Shown one piece after another: positions 12,044 through 22,933 of a DNA stretch of 64,000 bases. This stretch comes from Trichostrongylus colubriformis (Eukaryota > Nematoda > Chromadorea > Rhabditida > Trichostrongylidae): assembly GCA_963978905.1 (NCBI GenBank), contig OZ022257.1:10500509-10564508 (forward strand), written 5' to 3'. How positions within the stretch are numbered: the first letter of the stretch is position 1; every line of letters starts with the position of its first letter. Both the position numbers and the translations under genes were made by a program. The notes beneath the pieces were generated by a model. The model did not search any database, was not told the DNA's origin, and saw nothing but the letters and a program-made list of their open reading frames with translations.

Positions 12044-12740
12044 AGCCCACGTGGCAACTGGAAAACTGCTCCGATCAGCTCAAGAAATAATGTTTCAGTT
12101 CAGGAGGCAAAATGGTTGGGTGATCACTTATTAATTACGTGGTACTGGCCATGTAAAGATCCATCCCTCAAGGAATGCGATCTGGATGTTCAATAATAGC
12201 CATATTTGAAGTGCACACGAAACAAATGTAGTTTGATATTTTAGAAAAAGAGTCACTCCTCAAAATTCTAGAGAATGATCATACTCCTGCAGAAATGCGT
12301 TCGGCTTTGACAGAGTTATACAAGACTGGATCGAGAGTAAGCTAAATATTGGTAGCACTACGCCGTATCTACTTACCTACTACTTACCCGCAACGACAAT
12401 TGAATTCAGGGGAAGAATAAAAGCAGAAACAGCTAACTCCTCTTCGAGTGTTCCTAAGCACACAGTAAGCACAACAAAAGCGAGTAGGTCCTCTCGCACT
12501 GAGAGGAAGGCTACAAAAGTTAGCCAGATTCAAAAAATGTATTAGCATGCCGAAGGAGCACTCCAATGCTTCTTCAAGAGCATTCGGTTCCATTATACAT
12601 TGACACATCCTTCATTTAGAAGCATAGGTTTCATCGTATTATGTAAATTGACTACACCATGTTTGATGCTAATCACTCCACGGCGCAGTCTATGATTCTT
12701 CCTTAAACTTGGCTAGGCACGCATATCAATATCGAATTAC
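12044..12740 (-). repeat. upstream part of the P1 peptide-gene unit
   Basis: Sequence upstream of P1 shares blocks with the upstream regions of P2, P3, P4, P5 and P6. These include TTATACAAGACTGGA (about 12317), the exon-like block after CTCTCAG (about 12505, degraded here) and GATGCTAATCACTCCACGG (about 12664). It is interpreted as the promoter and upstream gene remnants of a duplicated unit. No intact frame is present. Confidence 0.6.
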
Positions 12741-14170
12741 AGCACCTCTGTAGAGGAATTCTCGACAGGGGGGGTCGTATTTGGTCCGCTGGAAGGGGTC
12801 GTAGGGTGACAAGCTTCCGCAACTAAAAGCTCATAACTTTGTGGTGCGAGTTCGATACTTGATACCTTTTTCATAGTGCTTAATTCCAGGACGAGTACGA
12901 CAATTGAGTACCCTTTACCCTGTTCAGTTTTCGATGGAAACCGTGCATGGCGCAATCCACAGCGAAGCTGGCCAACACCCTTTTGTCTACCAGCTGGCAC
13001 AGTAACCACGCACACAGAGACCTCCGAAGATTACGGATTAGCCGTGAGAGGCCTTATCCATCTATGGGTACAATTGTCAATGGTATTCGAGAAACTGTGG
13101 GATACAAGCGAAAATTTGCTGTTATGGAATTCTTTCTTATCTTACCATTACAGGATTGAGAGTACATGATCTGGTAGGCGGGCCATTATACGGACCGGAT
13201 AAGAGTTTGTATTGCCAATAATGTGAATGAATTCTCATATAGGGGCATCCCGCATCGAGGCCGACTACCGCTATTCGCTATCCCATTGGACCTTTGAGAG
13301 TAAAGGATGTCTACTGAACGCATATTGGACGTGATGGATCATTTTTTTAAAGGATTCGTGGGATGATCTCGTCACTCCGATGGAAAAATATTTCTTCGAC
13401 TGGCTTCTTTCAATGTAACCACCATCCTTCTGATGAACTGACAGAGCTTGAGTGGTCTTCCGAAAGCGGCATCATCGAGGATCCCGCATCAGAAAAGTGC
13501 ATTCGTAAGATGAAGTTTGAAGGAACTTACGACGATTTGAAGTGTAACGCCTTGAATTTTTTTGAAATTTTCTCGGACTAAATTTTTATAGAGGGACTTA
13601 CGCAGTTTCCAGAAGAACCAAGCCGTCAACCGATCGGTCTGACAAAGTTATTGAGATAACGTTACCGTATTAAGCTCAGAGTATTTTGAAATATGCAGTC
13701 TTATTGTAAGTGAAGTGTCAAGTGTTCAAAAAATGTCCAAATTGAGTACGAAGAAGATGCCGCACCCCATGGTCGCCGCATCGCTACCGCAGGAGCAGCA
13801 GTAGAGCGCATTACATGGCTTCTATTCAGTTTCAAACTTTTCTGTCCTTGTTTTTTAATAAATATCCCTGCCGCATGACTTGCATGACTTTCAAGCCTTC
13901 TGTCTTGACATCAGAGGACGAGCACATTAGCCATGGTCCTCGACGTGTTTGTTTCGGAATATAATCACAGTTTCATTAGGCTCTTATTTTGTCGAGAGTT
14001 TGGCCTCACCGTTTTTTTTGACGATAAGCTTTTAATTTCGTTGATGAATCGCCTTGACTAGGTAGAAACCACAGATATAGCGAAGTCTGAAGAAGGGGGG
14101 GTATGTAAGTTGTATATAGGTGCCCTTCGAAGGGGTTCGTATTTTTCGAAAAATTTCCTCCACGCAAGCT
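12740..14170 (-). repeat. dispersed repeat R2, reverse copy
   Basis: This is in the same orientation as the left arm at 19440-21610 and inverted relative to 26090-27590. Landmarks are the CTTGATACCTTTTTCA block near 12859, GGCATCCCGCATCGAGGCCG near 13244 and the CTGAAGAAGGGGG block near 14088. It has no palindromic mariner insert. No coding function was recognised. Confidence 0.78.
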
Positions 14171-14174
14171 TGAC

Positions 14175-14405
14175 CCTGATTAAGTCCTCCTGGTTTCCTC
14201 CCATAAGCGCTCGAAAAAACGCTTCGACTTCCATTACCTTATTTAAGTGGTTCCCCACCCTTCCTTCCCACCCCTCTCCTCTTTCTACACAATTCGTTAC
14301 AAGAGTGCTGAGATATGGGCAAAAGCTTCGGCTTCGCACGGGGCCTGAACCCGCACTCCATACTCTCCGAGTATATGTGCTAATCCATTAAACTATCAAG
14401 ACCCC
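14175..14405 (-). mobile_element. tRNA-like SINE copy 1
   Basis: On the minus strand the sequence starts GGTCTTGATAGTTTAATGG. It then has an anticodon-like hairpin (ATAC-loop-GTAT), a box-B-like stretch (GGGTTCAGGCCCC) and a non-tRNA tail. The acceptor stem does not pair, so it is not a functional tRNA. The same unit occurs at 25857, 35100-35345 and, decayed, near 55440-55800. A tRNA-derived SINE or tRNA pseudogene family is the simplest reading. Confidence 0.6.
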
Positions 14406-14439
14406 TCTTACCTTAACTCAGTTTCTGAGTGGTATGTTT

Positions 14440-14800
14440 ACCATAGCTTATCACCGCGCACGTATAACGGTAGGCCAATATCGGCATCCCACCGAGAAGT
14501 TGAAACCTTGAGCAGATACTGGCTTTTGAATTTTTGAGTTTCCATATTTTCTTAATAATGTGACACACTTCATTCCGATGAATGACTCTTGATGTTGGCG
14601 GAACAGACATTTTGAGGCTTGCACGAGGTGAGGTTGATGCAAGGTTGGGAGGGAAAGCATTGCTGCCCCATACAAATTACGCATTATTTTTACTTGTGAG
14701 AACTCTCACCTATCATGAGACTCCAACTATAGCGATCTCAACAACAACAATATTCAAGCTTTATTTGTGATTCAGGTGGAGCTTCAGAACGCGATAGAGC
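14440..14800 (-). repeat. 3' flank of the P2 peptide-gene unit
   Basis: This contains the P2 polyadenylation signal (AATAAA on the minus strand, 14765-14760) and a downstream block shared with 19150-19330, 25000-25110, 27600-27840 and 35480-35715. The block includes a conserved minus-strand frame with Q-A-S-K-C-L-F (about 14625). Whether that frame is ever expressed is unknown. Confidence 0.6.
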
Positions 14801-14801
14801 T

Positions 14802-15005
14802 TCACTTCCTTTTCCAGTATACTTGTGAGAAAGAATTATAGGGATTCGGACCCGGTGGATTCATCCACCAACTGTGCACCATCCCCATCAGTGAGCACAG
14901 CTAAAGCAATTTCGCTGTATTTTGAATAACGGACGTCCATCGGAAGAAAGACAGCAAACGTACCAAGAAAATTTTCAGTAAAATTGAATTAGTAGCAAAT
15001 GCCAT
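14802..15005 (-). CDS. small secreted peptide gene P2, intact (46 aa)
   Basis: Exon 1 (15005-14964) encodes MAFATNSILLKIFL. The 63-nt intron (14963-14901) runs GTACGT to TTTAG. Exon 2 (14900-14802) encodes LCSLMGMVHS, then a W/P/N-rich mature segment (WWMNPPGPNPY...) ending Y-W-K-R-K. The first 23-24 residues look like a signal peptide, leaving a mature peptide of about 22 residues without Cys. TTTTTTACAG ends 14 nt before the ATG, a likely trans-splice or 5' intron acceptor. AATAAA follows the stop by about 40 nt. The C-terminal basic KRK could be trimmed by prohormone-type processing. Function is unknown; antimicrobial, neuropeptide-like or host-directed roles are all possible. Confidence 0.72.
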
Positions 15006-15019
15006 AGCCCGTTTGGCCA

Positions 15020-15760
15020 CTGTAAAAAATGGTTTTAATCAGCACAAAGCACAGAAAGAAGACGAACTGGTTGGGCAGCCAATTATTAACTATTTGGTGC
15101 TGTATACTATGTAACTGTCCCATTCCCGAGAAACTCAGTCTATGACACTCACTAAGAGCCATATTTAAAGTGCAGACAAAAAGGTTGATATGCGGAAACG
15201 ATTCAGTTCTCAGAATCTCGTGATCACAAGTATTTCTTGCAGAAATGCATTCGAGCTCGTAGGATTACAGAATTATACAAGACTGGACAGAGAGCAAGAT
15301 AAGCAATTGTGGAACGACGCCGCAGCCCCTCATTCTTTGCTTGCCCGCCACAACATACTACTTGAGGAGCAGTAAATTTCAGGAAACAGAGAAAACAGAG
15401 GCAGGCAACTCCGCTGAGAGCTCGGAGAAACTTCCTAAAGCGCTCAGTAGGCACAATAAAAGCTAGCAGAGTCTTTTCGCACTGAAAGAAAGGTGTCAAG
15501 AGTTAACCAGGCTTAAGAAATGTATTAGCTTTTGAAGAAGCACTCTAATGCTTTCTGAAGAGCATTTCGTTCTTTTATACGTCGAAGCACCTTCCATTTA
15601 GCAACATTAGTCTTCATTGTGATTATGTAAAATGCCTGTTTGATGCTGATCACTCCCCGGCATGCAGTCTCCAATTTTGCCCTTCTAAGCATAAGCACGC
15701 ATATCAATGTCGAATTACGGCAGCTTGTCGGCATATAATCGCTCGCGCATGCAGGTGTGG
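15020..15760 (-). repeat. upstream part of the P2 peptide-gene unit
   Basis: Upstream of P2 this keeps an uninterrupted TTAA (15035-15038) just before the acceptor, where paralogues P3, P4 and P6 carry insertions. An exon-like block at about 15469 (TTTCTTTCAG, then C-E-K-T-L-L-A-F-I-V-P-T-E-R on the minus strand) is followed by a long open stretch. A degraded copy of the Cys-rich peptide region lies near 15640-15740. Confidence 0.6.
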
Positions 15761-15764
15761 GCGA

Positions 15765-16480
15765 AAAACCGGTAGTAGCACTAGATGATTATTAATTAAA
15801 TAAATTAATACCAAATGCTTACAGTGAACCTGTCTGATAAAAGCTGCGAGATCCAGTGGGGATTCACTCTGTTTGGTCATCGCTGGATTGCCCGGAGAGA
15901 GCTTGAGTTTTTAGCTTCACGTCATCAAGTCCACGACTATCCCTTATTTTGGATGAGGTCCATTCTTATCTCCTTTATTCTAGGTCGTGGCTCCGAATTT
16001 TGGGTAGCAGTCGGTCGTAAAAGATCGAACAACAGCTACTCCTGCATCTGCGTGGACGTCAAGCATCCATCCTTGAGCCGCAGCGCATCGCTGACATCCT
16101 CGACTGCCATACCCTCTGAGTAAAGTTTCGCTTAGGCATTAATTTGTAATATGGTTGCCAAACAAAACAGTGAGTTGATCTTGACGGCTGTACAGGTCAT
16201 CGATCGGTGGAATTGGCAGAGTTTTTGGAAAAGATAGCCTCCTTTACCGGGTGTGGTTTTGCCGCTTTCCAGTTATTTTGCCGTGTTCTCTGCTATGCAA
16301 ATGTGCATACCACAAACCTGCCTACTGTACGCTGCATGATCACAAAAACACGGCCTACTGCGAATCTGTTCAGTCTGTTTAGACCTGGCAGTGTATGTGA
16401 GAGAAAAACATCCTTCCGGTAGGGCTCTGCCGAAGGTTCACCTCCCCTGCAGTTTGTTGGTATACCACCGAAGTGCTCAC
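15765..16480. other. unassigned DNA, partly related to 32460-32660
   Basis: The part at 15810-15990 shares an open plus-strand frame with 32476-32600 (I-Q-W..GHRWI against I-Q-W..YHWIG). This could be an old exon. The remainder is unrecognised. Confidence 0.35.
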
Positions 16481-17010
16481 CATTTGATGGTAAGCTATTG
16501 TTAATTTCGACGAGGATGCAAACGATGGCATGGCAACCAATTGGAGAATTTGATTTCGGCGCTTACTCCCAATAAATTTTCATTCTCGTCTGTGAATTGA
16601 AAGGGTAACTGCGCCCCGAGTGCTTCTTCAAGGAATGAATTTCATCACTTTCATCAATTGGTGGTTTTGCCTCGTCTACTGATTTTTGAGGTGCCCTTCC
16701 ACCCACGATTCTCAAGAGAAATTGGAAATAAAAATAAGATTAAGAAAATAGAATAAGAATAAAATTAGCGTTGAAAGCTGCTTTTCGGGCGACTTTCACG
16801 CTGCAATGATCTTTCGTAGCATGACCAACTGCGCAAAATCACTTCCTATAATGTTTGGAGAGTAAGTCGAAAAGTGTAAAAAGAGGGACCCACCAACGGT
16901 GCCCACTGATGTCCTTTCGAGGTCGAGCACGGAAAGGTAACCACTTCATTCTCGAGGAGCTGTTCCGTCCTCTTGCCTGTTGTGTGTACACTGAGATGCT
17001 GCTCCTACGT
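16480..17010 (+). repeat. dispersed repeat R5, copy 1
   Basis: This matches 33420-33880 (TCGACGAGGAT..CGATGGCATGG near 16508 and 33447; CTTTCGTAGCA near 16811 and 33729). The 33-kb copy is more open, but neither has a recognised product. Confidence 0.65.
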
Positions 17011-17349
17011 AGAGACGCACAGCAGATATAAGGGAGAGCCAAGCAACCCTTGAGGGCGAGTTTTATGAAATCGGTGGCTCTGCTCACCCTCTTTGACCAT
17101 CGGTTCCATGGAAAAAGGGGGAATTTCACGTCAAACGAATGCAATACTCGCATATTGCGAGTGACGCTTCGCAATTCAACTTTCTAGCCAAACTGATTGT
17201 TGGATGATAGTTCACCTTTCGTGGTTCCTTTTGTTACCACCGCGTCGACGCTGTAGTGGCTGCTGGCCGAGAGCCAAAAATTTTTCATAGTTCTATCATT
17301 TCCCATAAGCCATAAGTGCTCATAAAGTGGTCCATAATTTCACCTAGCC

Positions 17350-17919
17350 ACCAACGCAGCCCATGTCCGTTCTCCATCCGAGGAAGACTCTACTCTGCTG
17401 CTTCTGGAAGTGGAGGGAATGCTTTTCCAAGAGGTGCTGGCACAAAGCGAAACAGTACCCACTTCCATGTACACCCACTAGCTCCAGCAGATCGACGTCG
17501 CTATTCGAGAAAAGCGCCTGAGAAGGTCCGCGATCACCCTCCTTCATGACAAAGCCCACACATACGTCGCGAAGTGTACCCAGACCAAGTTACAGGAGCC
17601 CGGCTGAGATGTGCTGCCCCATCCGCCATACTCTCCACACATTACCCCTTCTGGCCATCACCTTACCCATCCTCTTGAATACTTCCCGGCCAAGAGAAAA
17701 TCGCTGATTATGACATGCTTGCAAATGCGATCTCTGACTTCTTCGACTCTCAGAACCCAGAGTTCTGGGAGGAGGGAATCAACCATTTACCTATAAGGGG
17801 GCAGAGTGTTGTCGATAATAATGGTGAACACGTTGTTGCCTGATTGTTGTTTGTTGGGAAAAAAAAACCATAAAAAGTGATGATCGAAAAAATCCTATAA
17901 GACTTTTGGGAAAACCTAA
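17350..17919 (+). pseudogene. 5'-truncated mariner transposase remnant
   Basis: Decayed mariner coding sequence is present. A region like HxDNA reads LHDKAHTYVA, and PHPPYSPHITPSGHHL corresponds to the C-terminal catalytic block. It is spread over several frames. The right end (GACTTTTGGGAAAACCTAA) matches the terminal repeat of the 22934 element and is followed by TA. The position of the third catalytic Asp is Gly (PSG), as in the 23-kb copy. The left terminal repeat was not found. Confidence 0.75.
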
Positions 17920-17927
17920 TATATGTA

Positions 17928-19097
17928 CTAGGTTGTAAGGAAAGTTTTGACCAGTTTTCGCAATTTCAACTTCGGGAGATCGTAACTCGCCTTAAACTGC
18001 AACTTTTCTAGCAGGATAACCACCATTTGATTCGCTTCGCTTTTGGCAATATAATGGATGTTTCCGTATTTCATTTTGTTGATTGACTGATGAATTATGT
18101 AGCGCGAAATGAAAAAAAGTCGACTTCAAATCACCATTCCTTCTGAGTACACTGCTGCTGAAGGAGCTGTCAGATGTTTGGGAAAGTGGGGCTTAGTTAG
18201 CGCTAGACATGGTAAACATGATGCACGAGTGAGGGCTTCAGCCTGCAGCTGCTTCAATTACTGGAAGAGGATTTGTGGAGAACGAGCTCGCGCATAGCTG
18301 CTCTGAGGGGTCCCGCGGCACCCATTTTTTGGTTTTCCAAGCAAGGCTACTTGAGGTGATTAACCAAGTTTGTGTGTTGAGACCCAATACTTGTGGATAT
18401 CCTCTGCAAGAATGTACGCTCATCGCTTTCTGCCGTTTTAGTTAAAGCGATTTGATCAATTGAAAATTCAAGCAACTCATTCTTATTTCTGCATTTCTGA
18501 AACCAGGGACAAAGTGTTTCATCCAATGCTTTCAATTACTGGAAGAGGATTTGTGGAGAACGAGCTCGCGCATAGCTGCTCGGAGGGGTCCCGCGGCACC
18601 CATTTTTTGGTTTTCCAAGCAAGGCTACTTGAGGTGATTAACCAAGTTTGTGTGTTGAGACCCAATACTTGTGGATATCCTCTGCAAGAATGTACGCTCA
18701 TCGCTTACTGCCGTTTTAGTTAAAGCGATTTGATCAATTGAAAATTCAAGCAACTCATTCTTATTTCTGCATTTCTGAAACCAGGGACAAAGTGTTTCAT
18801 CCAATGCTTTACTTCCACCCCTTGCAGCACTCACATTTGTGGTCACCTTCGCTGGGACTCGGCTAAACAAGAACACGTGAAGTGAAGCCATCCAAAAAGT
18901 GCCATTTTCGCAGTACTTCAAAATTTTCCTAGTAATTCGAAAACGTTGCGGTATTTCAAATCAAATATATATTTAATGAGCAATGTTTTGTCCATCAAGG
19001 GAGCACAGTATGTAAGCTAATTCATGTTGACGCGCTCTGAAATTTAAATTTATCTTGTGAGCGCGAAAAACTGGCCAGAACTTTCCTTGCAACCTGA
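17928..19097. mobile_element. mariner-ended element, 1170 bp, with unrelated interior
   Basis: The ends (CTAGGTTGTAAGGAAAGT and the complement TCAGGTTGCAAGGAAAGT) are imperfect inverted repeats of about 34 bp, flanked by TA. It sits 8 bp after another mariner fragment. No mariner transposase motif was found inside; instead there is a 278-bp tandem duplication and a 98-codon minus-strand frame (18921-18625). Likely non-autonomous, possibly carrying captured sequence. Confidence 0.75.
18253..18808. repeat. tandem duplication, 278-bp period
   Basis: Two nearly identical units (18253-18530 and 18531-18808), both starting TTCAATTACTGGAAGAGG, lie inside the 1170-bp element. Only a few substitutions separate them, so the event is recent. 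Confidence 0.93.
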
Positions 19098-19129
19098 TAT
19101 AACTGTTTGCCCCCCCCCCCCCTCTCCCT

Positions 19130-19440
19130 CTTTCTCATGACGAAACACGTTTCATTCCGCCGAATGGCACTTGAAATGGATGAGACAGACATTTTTGAAA
19201 CTTTCTTGAGATGAGGTTTTTGTAAGGGGAGTAAGAAACACTAGTTAAGCCTTTGCCGCCCTAGCCCTATCCAATTCGCAAAACTACCGCGCCTTGTGAA
19301 CCGCGCCTTGTGAGACTCCCGAGATTTTAGTCATGTTGAGAGTTCAACAACAACACTGTTGAATATTTATTTGTCATCTATGCCGCTCTGAAACTTTTGT
19401 TTCCAGTGGTGAGAGTCTTACTAATCATTACGCTCAGGGT
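19130..19440 (-). repeat. relic of the peptide-gene 3' flank
   Basis: This is related to 14575-14790 and 27640-27840 (GAGACAGACATTTTT.., then a TATTTATTTG block), but no peptide exon is retained. A 13-C run (19110-19122) lies just outside it. Confidence 0.55.
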
Positions 19441-21610
19441 CAAGTCTCCGTTAAGGAACAGGGGGCGTGTTTGGTAGGGGGGGGGGAGTCGTAATCACTG
19501 AGATAGGCGGTGATCAGCGGAATCTCTCAAGCTGAGGATCTAAAGTGTAGGGGAGAGACGAGAGAGAACTGACTAACTGGGCTCAAATTGAAAACCGATA
19601 TTCAGTTTGATCTTCACTCAAAAACTCGAAGATAAGAAAGCATCACGCCACAAGGCACGAAAGGTACGGCACAAATTTCTAAAGATAAGTGCTTGAGTCG
19701 ATGTTGCAGGGAGAAAATCGCATGGGCAACGTAAAATATAAACAGAGTGAAAGGCTAGGCAGACCCCTTGCTTCTCTTGGGTGGACTCTGAACAAGGTGT
19801 CAAGCTTTCGCAACCCAACGCTCATAATTGTGCTGTGGTGCGCGGTCGATACTTGATACCTTTTTCACAGTGCATAATTCCAGCACGAGTATTACAACTG
19901 TGTGCCCTATAACGTGATGGATTGTCGGTGGAAACCGCATGCATGGGGCGATCCACAACAAAGCCGATTAACGCCAATAGCACTTTCGCTGGTTAGCTGG
20001 CACCGTAGCCACGAACAGAAAGACCTCCGAAAGTCACAAACCAGCCGTGAACCTCACCTGCGACATGCCGCGGTGCAAAATCCTGACATAAGGGTACACA
20101 CCCATTGCGGATAATACTCAAGAGACTGTGGAATGCAGTCGAAAAATTTGTTGATATGGTCTTCTTTTATTAGGTAGTCTAAAAAGTCTCTTCGTATTTT
20201 TAAATACCGCTTTTTCCCTCGAAACTACTTTCCACAAAATTTCTTCTGTACATATATTTGTAGTACAAGTCCCCACGCATCTATAGGTATCATTGTCTTC
20301 CATCTCCCGGATAACCCTTTTCGGCAAAATAAAAATATCAAAAGTCACCTCATTCTCAATTCCAATTTTTTTTTCTTTGAATGGCGTTAGATAGGGAAAG
20401 GAAAAGGTGATAATCCGATGGAGCAAGATCAGGGCTATAAGGCAGCAATTCTTATCCAAGTTCGAGAATTTTTTAAAAGAAAAAATTTTAAAAAAATTTA
20501 CCACTAGTGAAAAAATGACTCGCCAAAAAATTCTCGAGCTTGGATAAAAATTGTTGCCCCATCCACCTTATAGCCCTCATCTTGCTCCATCGGATTATCA
20601 CCTTTTCCTTTCCCTGTCTAACGCCATTCAAAGAAAAATTTTTCAATAATTTTTGTATTGAAAATGAGGTTGACCTTTGATTGTTTATTTTGCCGAAAAG
20701 GGTTATCCGGGAGATGGAAGACAACAATATCTATAGATGCGTGTGGACTTGTACTACATGTGTATGTACAGAAGGGATTGCTGGAAAGCAGTTTGGAGGG
20801 AAAAAGCGGTATTTGAAAACACGAAAAAACTTTTTAGACTACCCAATATATCTTACTACTATTACAAGTACGTGAACTGGTACTGGCGGAGCGGTATACG
20901 ACCAGATAAGAGTTTCTATTGCCGATAATGTGGACGAATTCTCATGTATGGCGCATCCCGCATCGAGGCCGGCTAACGCTGTTCGCTATTCCGTTGGACC
21001 TTTGACAGCAAAGGCTGTGACTGAACGTATTCCGTATCTAATGGATAATATTTCCCAAAGATTCGTGGGAAGATCCCGCCACAGATGAAAAAAGATTTCT
21101 TCGAGTGGCTTCCTTCAATGTATCTGCCTTTTTTTCTGAGAATCTGGCAGAGTTAAAGAGGTCTTTCGGAAGCGGTAACTTCGAGAATCTCGCATGGAAA
21201 AACTGCTAACATAAGATCGAGCCTGAAGGAAGATATAACCGTTTGAAAGGAAACACTTTGAAACACGAAATTTTTCAAAACAATTTTCGACTTTTGAGGC
21301 TTCTTTTTTGTCATCCTGAGGACAAGCACATTAGCCAGTCCTCAATGTTTTTGTTTAGGAATATGAGCACTGAGTTTCCTTAGGCTTTTATTTCTCTTAT
21401 TTTGTCAAGAGTTTGGCCTCAATGTTTTTTTTTTGACGATAGGCTTTTGATTTTCTTGATAAATCGCATTGGTTGGGTAGAAACCACAGATATAGCGAAA
21501 TCTGAAGAAGGGGGCTAGGTTGTATGGAGGCCCCTTTTGAAGGGGTTCGTATTTTTTTGGAAAATTTCCTGCGCGCATGCCCTAATTGAGCCGTCCTGGT
21601 TCGTCGCATC
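19440..21610 (-). repeat. left arm of a large inverted repeat (R2)
   Basis: This runs inverted to 26090-27590. Matching landmarks include AACTGACTAACTGGGCTCAAA (about 19567), the GCACCGTAGCCACG region (about 20010), GGCATCCCGCATCGAGGCCGG (about 20952) and CTGAAGAAGGGGGCTAGG (about 21502). The arms differ by a 677-bp palindromic mariner insertion in this arm. The spacer (21.6-26.1 kb) carries peptide-gene units and a mariner. Confidence 0.85.
20170..20846. mobile_element. palindromic mariner dimer, 677 bp, copy 1
   Basis: Ends TTAGGTAGTCTAAAAAGT and ACTTTTTAGACTACCCAA are flanked by TA. Each arm carries the 3' part of a mariner transposase facing outward: the left arm on the minus strand (YSPDLAPSDYHLF, about 20440-20400) and the right arm on the plus strand (YSPHLAPSDYHLF, about 20567-20610). 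The arms meet in an AT-rich centre. The uninserted site is visible in the right arm near 26850. No complete transposase is present. Confidence 0.88.
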
Positions 21611-21639
21611 CACTTACACTGCTTGCCAACCACTAGATA

Positions 21640-22930
21640 CCACTTGCGGAGCAGTAGTGAATTTGAGAAACTGAATAAAAGCAGAGACGGCTAGCTCCGC
21701 TGTGAGAGTCCGGAAGAAATTTCCTGAAGCGCTCACTAGGCACAGTAAAAGCTAACGGAGTAATTCGACGTTGATCTGCGTGCTCAAAAAGGGTGAAGGA
21801 AAATTGGAAACTGAATGTTGTGGGGTGATCAGCGTCAAACAAGGTGTCGTTAATTTACATAATAACGATGTAAACTGATGTTGCTAAATGGAGGGTGACT
21901 CAATGTATAATGGAGCCAAATCGTCTTGAAGAAGCAGTGCTTCTTCGGAATGTTAATACATTTTTTAAGCCTGGTATTCTCTTAACGCCTTTCTTGCAGT
22001 GCGAAGAGACCTTGCTAGCTTTTAGTGTGCCTACTGAACGCCTTTATAAGTTGCTCCAAACTTCTACAGCGGCGTTGGCTGTCTCTCCTTTTATTCTGTT
22101 CATCAACCACATCAGTGAAGGTGAGGGCTTGGAACAGATCCCCACTAACAGAGCCAAGACGTAAGGATGACGTGTTCCTCACTTCCACCACTGTAACCTA
22201 TCCGAACACACCTCCATCTACCTATGTGATCGCGTACCGTATAGAAAGCAAGTCTATTGCATGAACACTCTTGTATAGTGGAGGAAACAGACAAAATCAC
22301 TGGAGAATGGCAGAAACACCCCGCCATGTGGCCTTTTCTTCTCATCGTCAGGAACTCTGCCCCATACCACCGATTAGTGATAGGTGAAGCCGTGGCTAAC
22401 AGGAATCATACCACTGATCATTACATTATCTAACAGATTCTGCTACAACGACTAAAGCTCGAGCTAGGACCGTTTCCTTGATACGCCTGCATGGTACCTC
22501 TGAACCTCCCTGACTTCCCTGGCTGCAGAAATGGCTCCGTAAATAGGATTTCCCGGACATGTGCACAGCAATTTCGATCATTCTGCTCAACACTTCGCTC
22601 ATTTGCGCAGTGTCCTATTTGTCAGAACCTTTCACCCACCCAAGTTTGAAAGAGCGACAAGCCCGTGCTGCCGTTATTGGTTATTGGATAATGACAGGCG
22701 TGCTCAGTAAAGATGAAGGGAGAATCAGAGACTGCATGCCGTGGAGTGATCAGCATCAAACAAGGTGTCGTCAATTTGCATAATAACAATGAAAGCTGAT
22801 GTTTCTAAATGAAGGATGTCTCAATGTAAATGGAACCAAATGCTCTTGAATAAGCTTGCTAAATGGAGCTCGATGCATAAAAGAACCAAAGTCTTCGGAG
22901 AAGCATTGGAGTGCTTTATCGGAACGTTTT
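21640..22930. repeat. peptide-unit upstream regions, two partial copies
   Basis: The minus-strand portion 21640-21840 and the plus-strand portion 21870-22930 are both related to the upstream regions of the peptide genes. The plus-strand part has an open frame from about 21895 with TTTCTTGCAG then C-E-E-T-L-L-A-F-S-V-P-T-E-R (22001-22045), matching exon-like blocks near 15450, 28840 and 36730. The Cys-rich-family ORF at 22559 follows. Confidence 0.6.
22559..22783 (+). CDS. small secreted protein, family C, copy C3 (74 aa)
   Basis: An open frame starts with a hydrophobic leader (MCTAISIILLNTSLICAV) and ends DCMPWSDQHQTRCRQFA. Start and end align in frame with the ORF at 29224-29006, but the middle is read in a different frame and lacks the Cys cluster. 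Either two compensating indels occurred or splicing differs from a single-exon reading. No obvious acceptor precedes the ATG. Product unknown. Confidence 0.4.
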   Translation: MCTAISIILLNTSLICAVSYLSEPFTHPSLKERQARAAVIGYWIMTGVLSKDEGRIRDCMPWSDQHQTRCRQFA

Positions 22931-22933
22931 ATA

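Noticed and set aside
14110..14391. Overlapping 93-codon frames on both strands as genes
   Set aside because: Both lie in the SINE/R2 sequence, which recurs elsewhere without the frames.
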